The notes beneath the pieces were generated by a model. It did not search any database and had not been told where the DNA came from. It saw only the letters and a program-made list of their open reading frames with translations. Position numbers and translations under genes: made by a program. 35,459 nucleotides of DNA from an uncultured Clostridium sp. GTDB taxonomy: Bacteria; Bacillota; Clostridia; Peptostreptococcales; Peptostreptococcaceae. Of this stretch, positions 7,463 to 15,152 are shown piece by piece. The stretch covers positions 1 through 35,459 of the forward strand of contig CAMBXR010000025.1 of the NCBI GenBank assembly GCA_945871955.1, in the 5' to 3' direction. Numbering within the stretch: position 1 is the stretch's first letter; every line of letters begins with the position of its first letter.

Positions 7463-7612
7463 ATTGATTATATTGTATATCAAAAAATTTGCTTTATTTC
7501 TTTTATTTTACGTAGTTATAATTATATTGGATTTATTGTTTTTTTCTTCTTACCATATTATTTTATTTTTTTCAAATAATATTAATGGACAAAATCTTAA
7601 GGAGGTAATTTT

Positions 7613-7873
7613 ATGTCTAATCGATATGGTTTTTATACTAATAGACCTCAATTTGAGACTAATCCATCATTAAATGAAGATGTAACTCCTGATGTTCCTA
7701 AGTTTAATTCTAATGCTATGGACAATCAAGGATTTATACCATTAAATAATCGTTCCAATGGATGTTGTTGTGGCCATGAAAAAGCACACAAAGAAGAACA
7801 TGACCATAATTGTTCTCATGGAAAACATTCTGAAAGTCACAAGCACAAAGGATGTAATTGTGATCATAAATAA
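7613..7873 (+). CDS. Small protein with His/Cys-rich C-terminal tail
   Basis: I do not recognise a family. The 86-residue protein has a polar, Asn/Pro-rich first half (residues 1-50) without signal peptide or membrane segment. From residue 51 it becomes a metal-binding-like tail with CCCGHEK, HDHNCSHGKHSESHKHK and CNCDHK, giving about ten His and six Cys in 36 residues. AAGGAGGTAATTTT gives an excellent ribosome binding site. It stands alone between two terminators. Binding or storage of Ni, Zn, Cu or Co, or a spore-coat role, would fit the composition, but both are inference. Confidence 0.75.
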   Translation: MSNRYGFYTNRPQFETNPSLNEDVTPDVPKFNSNAMDNQGFIPLNNRSNGCCCGHEKAHKEEHDHNCSHGKHSESHKHKGCNCDHK

Positions 7874-7918
7874 TTAAATAATATCTCCCCTCAAAACTTT
7901 GCTTCAAAAGTTAAATAT

Positions 7919-7960
7919 AAGAAGTCTACTTTTTATTATGATAAAATCTAGACTTCTTTC
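7919..7960 (+). terminator. Terminator after the His/Cys-rich gene
   Basis: AAGAAGTCTA (7919-7928) pairs perfectly with TAGACTTCTT (7949-7958), with a 20-nt AT-rich loop and a short T-rich end. Confidence 0.65.
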
Positions 7961-8014
7961 TCTATGTCTATTAATTTATTAATTGTGATATACTCTTTTA
8001 TATGAGGTGATAAT

Positions 8015-8710
8015 TTGAACAATAATATAAAGCAAGAAATTAGACAAGAATTAATTAATTTATCCGATGAAAAATACAAAAACTTTCATAGTAATTTATG
8101 CCCTGGAGTGGAAAATATTTTAGGTGTAAGACTTCCCTTATTAAGAAAAATAGCTAAAGACTTATCAAAAAGTAATTATAAAGAATACTTAGATGATAGT
8201 AATATTGAATACTATGAAGAAATAATGATAGAAGGATTAATAATTGGATATTTAAAAGTTGATAATGAAACAAGATTTAATTACATAAAAAACTTTATCC
8301 CTAAGATAAATAATTGGGCAGTATGCGATAGTTTTTGTAATAATTTAAAATTCACAAAAAAAAATATGAATGAAGTTTGAAATTTTATACAATCTTATAT
8401 TTCATCGGAATATGAATTTCATATTAGGTTTGCGGTTGTAATGATACTTAATTTTTATATAGTAGAAGATTATATTGATGAAGTACTAAATATATTAAAC
8501 AACATTCATCATGATGGTTATTATGTAAAAATGGCTGTAGCTTGGGCTATATCTTATTGTTATATTAGTTTTCCAGAAAAGACCTTAGATTTTTTAAAAA
8601 ACAATAATTTAGATAAATTTACATACAATAAATCTCTTCAAAAAATCATTGAGTCTAATCGCGTAGACAAAGATATTAAAAATTTAATAAGAAGTATGAA
8701 AATAAAATAA
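8015..8710 (+). pseudogene. AlkD-like DNA alkylation repair protein, interrupted by one in-frame TGA
   Basis: AlkD-type HEAT-like repeat glycosylases remove alkylated bases. The protein is readable in one frame over the whole span: MNNNIKQEIRQEL at the N-terminus, NILGVRLPLLRKIAK in the first repeats, INNWAVCDSFC in the middle and EFHIRFAVVMIL in the C-terminal half. Codon 122 (8378-8380) is TGA where the family usually has Trp (NEV-W-NFIQSY), so a single TGG to TGA change explains the break. No frameshift or deletion is seen, and the reading frame after the stop is still clean, which suggests a recent loss or a sequencing error. The start is TTG after GAGGTGATAA. A restart at the ATG at 8441 has no good ribosome binding site. 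The repair genes nfo and ogt are convergent neighbours. Confidence 0.85.
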
Positions 8711-8739
8711 TGCTTGAGATTATTTATATCCCAAGCATT
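8709..8739. terminator. Bidirectional terminator between the AlkD-like gene and nfo
   Basis: AATGCTTG (8709-8716) pairs with CAAGCATT (8732-8739). AT-rich extension and T-runs occur on both strands, fitting a shared terminator for two converging genes; the T-run on the plus side overlaps the nfo stop codon. Confidence 0.75.
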
Positions 8740-8744
8740 ATTTT

Positions 8745-9578
8745 TTATCCATTATATACACTTTTTAATAATTCTATTTCTTTAGCATATCCATCTAACT
8801 CATTTGGTGTTTCAAGTAAGAACGGTAAATGTTTAAGTTTTGGATGATTTATTATTCTTGTTATTGCTTCAAGACCAATATTTCCTTCACCTATTTTTGC
8901 ATGTCTATCTTTCTTACTTCCACAAGTATTTAAACTATCATTTAAGTGAATCGCTTTTAGTCTATCTAATCCTAATACTCTATCAAACTCTTCTAATACA
9001 CCATCTAAATCATTCACTATATCATAGCCAGCATCATATACATGGCACGTATCTAAACATATACCTATTTTGTCACTTAATTCAACCTTATCTATTATAG
9101 CTCTCAATTCTTCAAAGTTTCTTCCTATTTCAGTTCCTTTTCCTGCCATAGTTTCAAGCAATACTGTAGTAGTATGTTCTGGTTTTAATGTTTGATTTAT
9201 CATATCTGCTATATAATCTATACCAACTTCTACACCTTGTTTTACATGACTTCCTGGATGGAAATTATATAAGTTTCCTGGAACCATTTCTAATCTTCTT
9301 AAATCATCTGCAAAAGTTTGTATAGCAAACTCTCTTTTACTCTCATCTGCTGCACATGCATTTAAAGTGTATGGTGCATGAGCTAATAATTTTGCAAATT
9401 TATTTTCTTTAGCAATATTTAAAAAAGCTTCTATATCTTTTTCATCTAAATCCTTTGCTTTTCCACCCCTTGGATTACGAGTAAAAAATTGAAATGTATT
9501 AGCATTTATACTTAATGCCTCTTTTCCCATATTTTCAAATCCCTTTGATACTGATAAATGACAACCTATATTTAACAT
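8745..9578 (-). CDS. nfo: Endonuclease IV (AP endonuclease)
   Basis: Endonuclease IV cuts 5' of abasic sites during base excision repair, using a three-zinc centre in a TIM barrel. Visible metal-ligand motifs are [38 protein letters not shown] and DRHAKIGEG, all in the right order. At 277 residues it has normal length, beginning [13 protein letters not shown]. It starts 2 nt after ogt, and its AAGGAGA ribosome binding site lies inside the end of ogt, so the two are co-transcribed and probably coupled. Together they repair alkylated DNA: Ogt reverses O6-alkylguanine, and Nfo processes AP sites left by glycosylases. Confidence 0.96.
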   Translation of the reverse strand: MLNIGCHLSVSKGFENMGKEALSINANTFQFFTRNPRGGKAKDLDEKDIEAFLNIAKENKFAKLLAHAPYTLNACAADESKREFAIQTFADDLRRLEMVPGNLYNFHPGSHVKQGVEVGIDYIADMINQTLKPEHTTTVLLETMAGKGTEIGRNFEELRAIIDKVELSDKIGICLDTCHVYDAGYDIVNDLDGVLEEFDRVLGLDRLKAIHLNDSLNTCGSKKDRHAKIGEGNIGLEAITRIINHPKLKHLPFLLETPNELDGYAKEIELLKSVYNG

Positions 9579-9580
9579 TA

Positions 9581-10054
9581 TTATTCTCCTTTATTTATGT
9601 CTATTTTTTCTATATTAAGTAATTTCTCTTTTATATCAATTCCTCCAGCATATCCAACTAATTTCCCATTAGAACCAATCACTCTATGACATGGAATAAT
9701 AATTGGTATGTGATTTTTGTTATTAGCCATTCCTATTGCTCTACATGCTTTTTCATTTCCAATAGATATTGCAATATCTTTATAAGACCTTGTTTCACCA
9801 TAAGGTATTTTCAAAAGTTCCTTCCAGACTTTCTTTTGAAACTGTGTTCCATTCATTTCTATTGGTAAATCAAATTCTCTTCTACTACCTTCAAAATATT
9901 CTTTTAATTGCTTAAAGCATTCTTTTATCAAATCTGTCTCTTCTATATTATCATCAATATTGTCTTTTGAAAAATATATATCTGTGATAGCTTTATTATT
10001 TTCCCTAATTCCTATAATACCTAAATCTGTTTCATAAAAAAATACACTACTCAT
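9581..10054 (-). CDS. ogt: Methylated-DNA-[protein]-cysteine S-methyltransferase
   Basis: The suicide repair protein moves the alkyl group from O6-methylguanine or O4-methylthymine to its own cysteine. The active-site motif IIPCHRVIG is intact, followed by [28 protein letters not shown] is the usual DNA-binding helix region. The 157-residue length fits Ogt, without the Ada regulatory domain. No Shine-Dalgarno is seen before the ATG. The only purine-rich stretch (GAAAGGAAA) lies about 36 nt away, and an in-frame TAA excludes a longer form. A perfect 8-bp palindrome lies 14 nt upstream. It is the first gene of the ogt-nfo unit. Confidence 0.94.
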   Translation of the reverse strand: MSSVFFYETDLGIIGIRENNKAITDIYFSKDNIDDNIEETDLIKECFKQLKEYFEGSRREFDLPIEMNGTQFQKKVWKELLKIPYGETRSYKDIAISIGNEKACRAIGMANNKNHIPIIIPCHRVIGSNGKLVGYAGGIDIKEKLLNIEKIDINKGE

Positions 10055-10067
10055 TTTGTTATAAAGT

Positions 10068-10089
10068 ATAAGATTAATTAAAATCTTAT
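10068..10089. promoter_or_regulatory. Palindrome upstream of ogt
   Basis: ATAAGATT (10068-10075) and AATCTTAT (10082-10089) form a perfect inverted repeat around a 6-nt centre, 14 nt before the ogt start. It could be an operator or an mRNA hairpin; AT-richness makes chance possible. Confidence 0.3.
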
Positions 10090-10263
10090 TATTTCCTTTC
10101 TATAAAACTTTTTATTTTTTTATATTATAGACTTTATTTTTTCTTTTATCATATATTTTACTTCAAAATTTCTATACTTTTTATTACTACCCATTTAAAT
10201 TAAAACAAAACTTAATAAAAAGTTCATAAAATAAAATAATTTTATATTACTTTTTTAAGTTTA

Positions 10264-10292
10264 TAGACAATATATTCCATAAATTTTATAAT
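10264..10292 (+). promoter_or_regulatory. Strong sigma-A promoter with no ORF behind it
   Basis: TAGACA (10264-10269, 5 of 6 to TTGACA) and TATAAT (10287-10292, 6 of 6) are exactly 17 bp apart on the plus strand. Transcription would start near 10299 and run into a region without plus-strand genes. Confidence 0.6.
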
Positions 10293-10298
10293 AGAAAC

Positions 10299-10517
10299 AT
10301 AAATACTTTATTCTTCTTAAAACATAGTAGAGTATTCATCCTCTATGTTTATAAATTTTTTCTTTAACTATAATAGTTTTATGCCATTTTAGATATATAT
10401 ATCTTAGGTGGTTTTCCTTTAATAATATGTTTTATCTTATTACTAAAGGACTAGCAATATAGCTTAATTTTCTTACTCTAAAAAGGTAGATTATAATTTT
10501 TATAATCTACCTTTTTT
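10299..10517 (+). ncRNA. Candidate structured small RNA of about 219 nt
   Basis: No ORF of useful length exists here. Between a near-consensus promoter and a strong terminator lie four other hairpins: AAACATAG..CTATGTTT (about 10320-10350), AACTATAATAGTT (about 10366-10378), the palindrome AGATATATATATCT (10391-10404), and a 13-bp stem with one mismatch, TCCTTTAATAATA (10415-10427) with TATTACTAAAGGA (10438-10450). I do not recognise a known RNA family: tmRNA, RNase P and SRP signatures are not seen. A 6S-like RNA is possible but unproved. The rest of the 10055-10520 gap holds only AT-rich DNA and the ogt upstream palindrome. Confidence 0.45.
10482..10517. terminator. Strong bidirectional terminator
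   Basis: AAAGGTAGATTATAA (10482-10496) pairs perfectly with TTATAATCTACCTTT (10500-10514), a 15-bp stem with T-runs on both strands. It ends the MATE gene on the minus strand and the candidate RNA on the plus strand. Confidence 0.85.
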
Positions 10518-10520
10518 ATT

Positions 10521-11900
10521 TTAATTACTTACCTTTTTTAATTCTTGTACTTCCATATTACTAAAATTTTTTTTGAAAAATATAAAAAATGTTGTTACTG
10601 TTATCATAGATGCACATATATCTGCTACTGGCTCAGCTAAATATACTCCAAATACTTTATTTCCAAAGAAGTTAGGTAAAATAAATATTAGAGGTATTAA
10701 TAGTATTATTTTTCTAAGTAAAGCTAGTAATAATGAAATTTTTGCTTGACCTAGAGCAATAAAAGTTTGCTGACATGCTAATTGAACACCTAATATAAAT
10801 ATTCCTGCAAAATATATTCTCATCGACCATACAGTATTTGATACAAGTGATGGATCATTATTAAAAATCATAACAAGAATATTTGGTATAGTCATTATAA
10901 TCATCCACATAATAGTTGAGTATGTAGCACAAGATGCTAAACAAAGTTTAAATGCTTTTTTCACTCTATCCATTCTCTTGGCCCCAAAATTATAACTTAT
11001 TATAGGTTGAGCTCCTTGCGTAAGTCCCGTAGCCGGTAATAATACTATCTGCATAATACTAGACATTATAGTCAGTGAACTAACTTGAATATCTCCTCCA
11101 TACATTTGTAATCTTGTATTTAAAGATATTAAAACTAAACTTTCTGTAGACTGCATAATAAATGGCGCTAATCCTAGAGATATTACTGGCATCATAACTT
11201 TATAATCTGGTTTTAGATATTTTTTCTTAATTTTTAATATACTCTTTTTACTAAATAAAAACTTTAATACCCATATACCAGAAACAAATTGAGCTGTTAT
11301 AGTTGCCAAAGCAGCTCCTTTTACTCCCATATTTAATCCAAATATAAATATTGGATCTAAAATTATATTTATTATTGCTCCAATAGTTACAGTCATCATT
11401 CCTATTTTGGCAAAGCCTTGAGTATTTATAAATGGATTCATCCCTAAAGAAATTAATACAAATACACTTCCTAATAAATATATACCTGTATAATCAGCAG
11501 CATAACCTATAGTTGATTCACTAGCACCAAACATCCATAAAATAGGTTCTTTTGCTATTGATAATACTATAGTAAGTATAATCCCTAATATTACTAAAGT
11601 AGAAAAGCTATTACTCATTATTTTTTCTGCTTCATCATTATTATCTTCACCCATTTTAATAGCAGCTATAGGAGCCCCTCCTACTCCTACAAGACTACTC
11701 ACAGCAGTTATAAGTAATATTATCGGCAGTGAAATCCCAAGACCAGCCATAGCTAAATCTCCATTTTCAATTTTACCTATAAAAATTCTATCTACTATGT
11801 TATATAATACATTTACCAGCTGTGCTATTATTGCTGGCGTCGATAATTTGAAAAGTAATTTTCCAATACTATCTTTTCCTAAGTCATTTTTTACTTCCAA
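10521..11900 (-). CDS. MATE-family multidrug/Na+ antiporter
   Basis: The protein is an inner-membrane efflux pump of the MATE family, exporting cationic drugs or metabolites against Na+ or H+. It has about twelve hydrophobic segments in two similar halves. The N-terminal half opens LLFKLSTPAIIAQLVNVLYNIVDRIF-like (family core PAI...N.LYNIVDR.FIG), and the C-terminal half has GLTQGAQPIISYNFGA, the usual GxxxGxQPxxxYNxGA repeat. The TTG at 11900 is preferred as start: AGGAGGG lies 8 nt upstream and it gives a normal 459 residues. A longer reading from 11957 lacks a ribosome binding site. It is a single-gene transcript between terminators, and the substrate cannot be told. Confidence 0.9.
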   Translation of the reverse strand: MEVKNDLGKDSIGKLLFKLSTPAIIAQLVNVLYNIVDRIFIGKIENGDLAMAGLGISLPIILLITAVSSLVGVGGAPIAAIKMGEDNNDEAEKIMSNSFSTLVILGIILTIVLSIAKEPILWMFGASESTIGYAADYTGIYLLGSVFVLISLGMNPFINTQGFAKIGMMTVTIGAIINIILDPIFIFGLNMGVKGAALATITAQFVSGIWVLKFLFSKKSILKIKKKYLKPDYKVMMPVISLGLAPFIMQSTESLVLISLNTRLQMYGGDIQVSSLTIMSSIMQIVLLPATGLTQGAQPIISYNFGAKRMDRVKKAFKLCLASCATYSTIMWMIIMTIPNILVMIFNNDPSLVSNTVWSMRIYFAGIFILGVQLACQQTFIALGQAKISLLLALLRKIILLIPLIFILPNFFGNKVFGVYLAEPVADICASMITVTTFFIFFKKNFSNMEVQELKKVSN

Positions 11901-11969
11901 TGTCTTTCCCTCCTGTTTTCCTAAAAAATCATTAATATGTAAAATTTTTTTAAACATCTCTTAATAGCT

Positions 11970-11999
11970 AAAAAAACCTAGCATCAAGCTAAGTTTTTC
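11970..11999 (-). terminator. Terminator after aspS
   Basis: On the minus strand AAAACTTAGC pairs with GCTAGGTTTT with one mismatch around a 5-nt loop, followed by a run of T. Confidence 0.8.
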
Positions 12000-12027
12000 T
12001 AGTTTACTTATATTTTATTAATATAAA

Positions 12028-13812
12028 TTATTCTTCTATATTAAGTTTTATAGATAATTCATCTAATTGATCATTATCAGCAACACCTGGTGCATTTGTC
12101 ATTGGACATATTGCATTTTGATTTTTAGGGAATGCTATTACTTCTCTTATGTTATCAGCTCCTGTAAGTAGCATCATTAATCTATCAAATCCGAAAGCTA
12201 ATCCAGCATGTGGTGGTACACCATATTTAAATGCTTCTAATAAGTACCCAAATTTATCATTAGCTTCTTCATCACTTATTCCTATAGCATCAAACATTTT
12301 CTTTTGTATATCAGCATTAGATATTCTAACACTTCCTCCACCTAATTCATATCCATTTAATACTATATCATAAGCTTTAGCTCTTAAATTAGTTTTATCT
12401 TCAGCAGTTAAACCTTCTACATCTTCGTCTAATGGAGATGTGAAAGGATGGTGCATTGCTATCATTCTTCCTGTTTCTTCATCTTTTTCGAATAATGGGA
12501 ATTCAGTTACCCATAATAAATTGTATTTATTTTTATCCATTAAATCTAGTTTTCTAGCAACTTCTAATCTAAGTTGTCCTAATGCATCGTAAACTACAGC
12601 ATTTTTATCAGCTATGAATAATAATAAATCTCCTGCTGTTGCTTCCATTTTTGTTAATATAGCATTCATTTCTTCTTCTGAGAAGAATTTAGCTATTGGT
12701 GATTCTATACCTTCTTCAGTTACTTTTATCCAAGCAAGACCTTTAGCTTTGTAAAGTTTAGCATGCTCTTCTAATTTTTTCATACCTTTTTTAGAGAAAG
12801 CTTCTGCTCCACCTTTAACATTTATACCTCTTACACTAGATTTTTCATCTGAAGCAGCATTAGCAAATACTCCAAATCCACAATCTTTAACTATATCTGA
12901 TATATTTACAAATTCTAAACCGAATCTAGTATCTGGTTTATCTGAACCGAATCTGTCCATAGCTTCTCTGTAAGTCATTCTTTGTATAGGTAATTGAATG
13001 TCTACATCTAATACTTCTTTGAATATTTCTTGAAGCATTTTTTCCATTATTCCCATTACGTCCTCTTCATCAACAAATGACATTTCGCAGTCTATTTGAG
13101 TGAATTCTGGTTGTCTATCTGCTCTTAAATCTTCATCTCTGAAACATTTTACTATTTGGAAGTATCTATCCATACCACTTACCATTAATAATTGTTTAAA
13201 TAATTGTGGTGATTGTGGTAATGCGTAGAATTTACCTGGGTTAACTCTACTTGGTACTAAGTAATCTCTAGCTCCTTCTGGAGATGGTTTTATTAAGAAC
13301 GGAGTTTCTATCTCTACAAAGTTATTATCTGTTAAATAATTTCTTACTATTCTAGCTACCTTACTTCTAAGTACTAAGTTTCTTTGCATAGATGGTTTTC
13401 TTAAATCTAAGTATCTATATTTTAATCTTAAATCTTCAGAAACATTATCGTTATCTTTTATATATATTGGTGGAGTTTCTGATTTACTTAATACTCTAAG
13501 TTCTGTTGCTTCTATTTCTATGTCTCCAGTTTCCATGTTAGGATTTTTAGATTGTCTTTCTCTAACTATACCTTTTACTGCAACTACATATTCAGAACCA
13601 AGTTTTTCAGCTTTATTAAATGCTTCTTCACTTACATTAGTATCAAATATTATTTGGCTTATTCCTTTTATGTCTCTTAAATCAACGAATACTAATCCAC
13701 CTAAATTTCTTTTCTTTTGTACCCATCCATTTAAAACTACTTCTTCTCCCACATTGGCAATTCTTAAATCACCACAGTAGTGAGTTCTTTTTAATCCATT
13801 TAAACTTTCCAT
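12028..13812 (-). CDS. aspS: Aspartyl-tRNA synthetase
   Basis: This class II synthetase charges tRNA-Asp. The 594-residue bacterial form has an N-terminal OB-fold anticodon domain (GWVQKKRNLGGLVFVDLRD), motif 2 with FRDEDLRADRQPEFTQID, the bacterial GAD insertion (about residues 280-420) and motif 3, PPHAGLAFGFDRL. The intact catalytic motifs indicate a functional enzyme. It follows hisS by 77 nt on the same strand, with a hairpin in between, and is closed by a terminator. hisS-aspS pairing is common in Firmicutes. Whether it is discriminating or also charges tRNA-Asn cannot be told here. Confidence 0.97.
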   Translation of the reverse strand: MESLNGLKRTHYCGDLRIANVGEEVVLNGWVQKKRNLGGLVFVDLRDIKGISQIIFDTNVSEEAFNKAEKLGSEYVVAVKGIVRERQSKNPNMETGDIEIEATELRVLSKSETPPIYIKDNDNVSEDLRLKYRYLDLRKPSMQRNLVLRSKVARIVRNYLTDNNFVEIETPFLIKPSPEGARDYLVPSRVNPGKFYALPQSPQLFKQLLMVSGMDRYFQIVKCFRDEDLRADRQPEFTQIDCEMSFVDEEDVMGIMEKMLQEIFKEVLDVDIQLPIQRMTYREAMDRFGSDKPDTRFGLEFVNISDIVKDCGFGVFANAASDEKSSVRGINVKGGAEAFSKKGMKKLEEHAKLYKAKGLAWIKVTEEGIESPIAKFFSEEEMNAILTKMEATAGDLLLFIADKNAVVYDALGQLRLEVARKLDLMDKNKYNLLWVTEFPLFEKDEETGRMIAMHHPFTSPLDEDVEGLTAEDKTNLRAKAYDIVLNGYELGGGSVRISNADIQKKMFDAIGISDEEANDKFGYLLEAFKYGVPPHAGLAFGFDRLMMLLTGADNIREVIAFPKNQNAICPMTNAPGVADNDQLDELSIKLNIEE

Positions 13813-13840
13813 ATTTCCTCCTTTGTCAATTACGCACTAT

Positions 13841-13870
13841 AAGGTGAAAGAATAAAAATTCTGCCACCTT
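13841..13870 (-). repeat. Hairpin between hisS and aspS
   Basis: AAGGTG and CACCTT (13841-13846, 13865-13870), plus inner AGAAT and ATTCT, form an 11-bp stem with a 2-nt internal mismatch. No T-run follows on the minus strand, so it is more likely an mRNA processing or stability stem than a terminator. Confidence 0.4.
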
Positions 13871-13889
13871 ATTTTTATGTCAATTTTAA

Positions 13890-15152
13890 TTATAATCTTT
13901 TCTTTAACTCATCTACTAATTCACTAATTTTCACAGTAGTTTGTTCTGATGTACTCATATTTTTAAGAGTAGCTGAATCCCCAGCTAATTCATCATCACC
14001 TATTACTATTGTATATTTAGCATTTATTTTATCTGAGTATTTAAATTGAGCTTTTAAGCTTTTTCCTAAATGATCTATATCTGTGCTTATGTGATTATCT
14101 CTTAGAGATTTTATTAAACCAAAACTTTTAGTTTTTGCTGCATCACCAATTGTAGCTATGTATATATCTGTAGATTTTGGATTTTCTATTTCTATATTAT
14201 TATTTTCTAATGTTAATAATAATCTTTCTGCTCCAAGTCCAAATCCTATACCACTTATTCCTTTAGGACCTCCTAGTTGTTCAACTAGACCATCATATCT
14301 TCCTCCACCACAAACTGTACTTTGTGAACCTATATCATTAGATATTATTTCAAAAGCAGTTTTTCTATAGTAGTCAAGACCTCTAACTATAGTTTTATCA
14401 ACTACAAATTTTATATCCATTTCTCTTAAGTATTCTTGTAGTTTATTGAAGTGATCCTTACAATCATCACATAAATAATCTATCATAAATGGTATATCAT
14501 GTAAGTTTTCTTTACATGTAGGATTTTTACAGTCTATAACCCTCATTGGATTTTTTTCTTTTCTTTCTAGACAAGTTCCACATAATACATCAGATTTTGC
14601 ATCTAAGTATTCTTTTAATTTTTTATTATATTCTTCTCTACAGTGAGGACATCCTACTGAGTTTATATTTACTGATAAATCTTTTAATCCTAATTCACTA
14701 AAGAATTGAACTGCTAAAGATATAACCTCTGCATCTATAGATGGTTGGTCACTTCCTAAAGCTTCTATCCCAAATTGATGGAATTGTCTTTGTCTTCCTG
14801 CTTGTGGTCTTTCATATCTGAAACATGGTGTTATGTAAAATAATTTTGTTGGTTGTGTATCAGCATATAATTTACTTTCTATAAATGCTCTTATAGTTCC
14901 AGCAGTTCCTTCTGGTTTTAAACTTATTTGTCTATCACCTTTGTCTGTGAAAGTATACATTTCTTTTTGTACTATATCAGTTGTATCTCCAACACTTCTT
15001 GTGAAAACTTCTGTATGCTCAAATATTGGAGTTCTCATTTCTTCATATCCGTATAATGCACATATTTCTCTGAATTTTTTTTCTACATAATGCCATTTAT
15101 ATACTTCTTTTGGTAATATATCTCTTGTTCCTCTTGGCGCTTTATTTAGCAT
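13890..15152 (-). CDS. hisS: Histidyl-tRNA synthetase
   Basis: This class II synthetase charges tRNA-His. At 420 residues it has the usual length. The N-terminus PRGTRDILP, motif 2 region CFRYERPQAGRQRQFHQ, the histidine-binding RGLDYY and motif 3 GFGLGAERL are all present, followed by the HisRS-type anticodon domain. The gene starts inside hemZ with an 11-nt overlap, and its AGGAGG site is within hemZ, which indicates coupled translation. It is part of the relA-dtd-MBL-hemZ-hisS-aspS run. No T-box leader is seen. Confidence 0.97.
   Translation of the reverse strand: MLNKAPRGTRDILPKEVYKWHYVEKKFREICALYGYEEMRTPIFEHTEVFTRSVGDTTDIVQKEMYTFTDKGDRQISLKPEGTAGTIRAFIESKLYADTQPTKLFYITPCFRYERPQAGRQRQFHQFGIEALGSDQPSIDAEVISLAVQFFSELGLKDLSVNINSVGCPHCREEYNKKLKEYLDAKSDVLCGTCLERKEKNPMRVIDCKNPTCKENLHDIPFMIDYLCDDCKDHFNKLQEYLREMDIKFVVDKTIVRGLDYYRKTAFEIISNDIGSQSTVCGGGRYDGLVEQLGGPKGISGIGFGLGAERLLLTLENNNIEIENPKSTDIYIATIGDAAKTKSFGLIKSLRDNHISTDIDHLGKSLKAQFKYSDKINAKYTIVIGDDELAGDSATLKNMSTSEQTTVKISELVDELKKRL

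Noticed and set aside
7464-7673. Hydrophobic 69-codon plus-strand ORF upstream of the His/Cys-rich gene
   Set aside because: It lacks a ribosome binding site, starts in AT-rich spacer, and its end is out of frame inside a better supported gene.
8378-8380. TGA as a selenocysteine codon
   Set aside because: The position is a conserved Trp in AlkD-like proteins, not Cys, and no bacterial SECIS-like hairpin was evident right after it.
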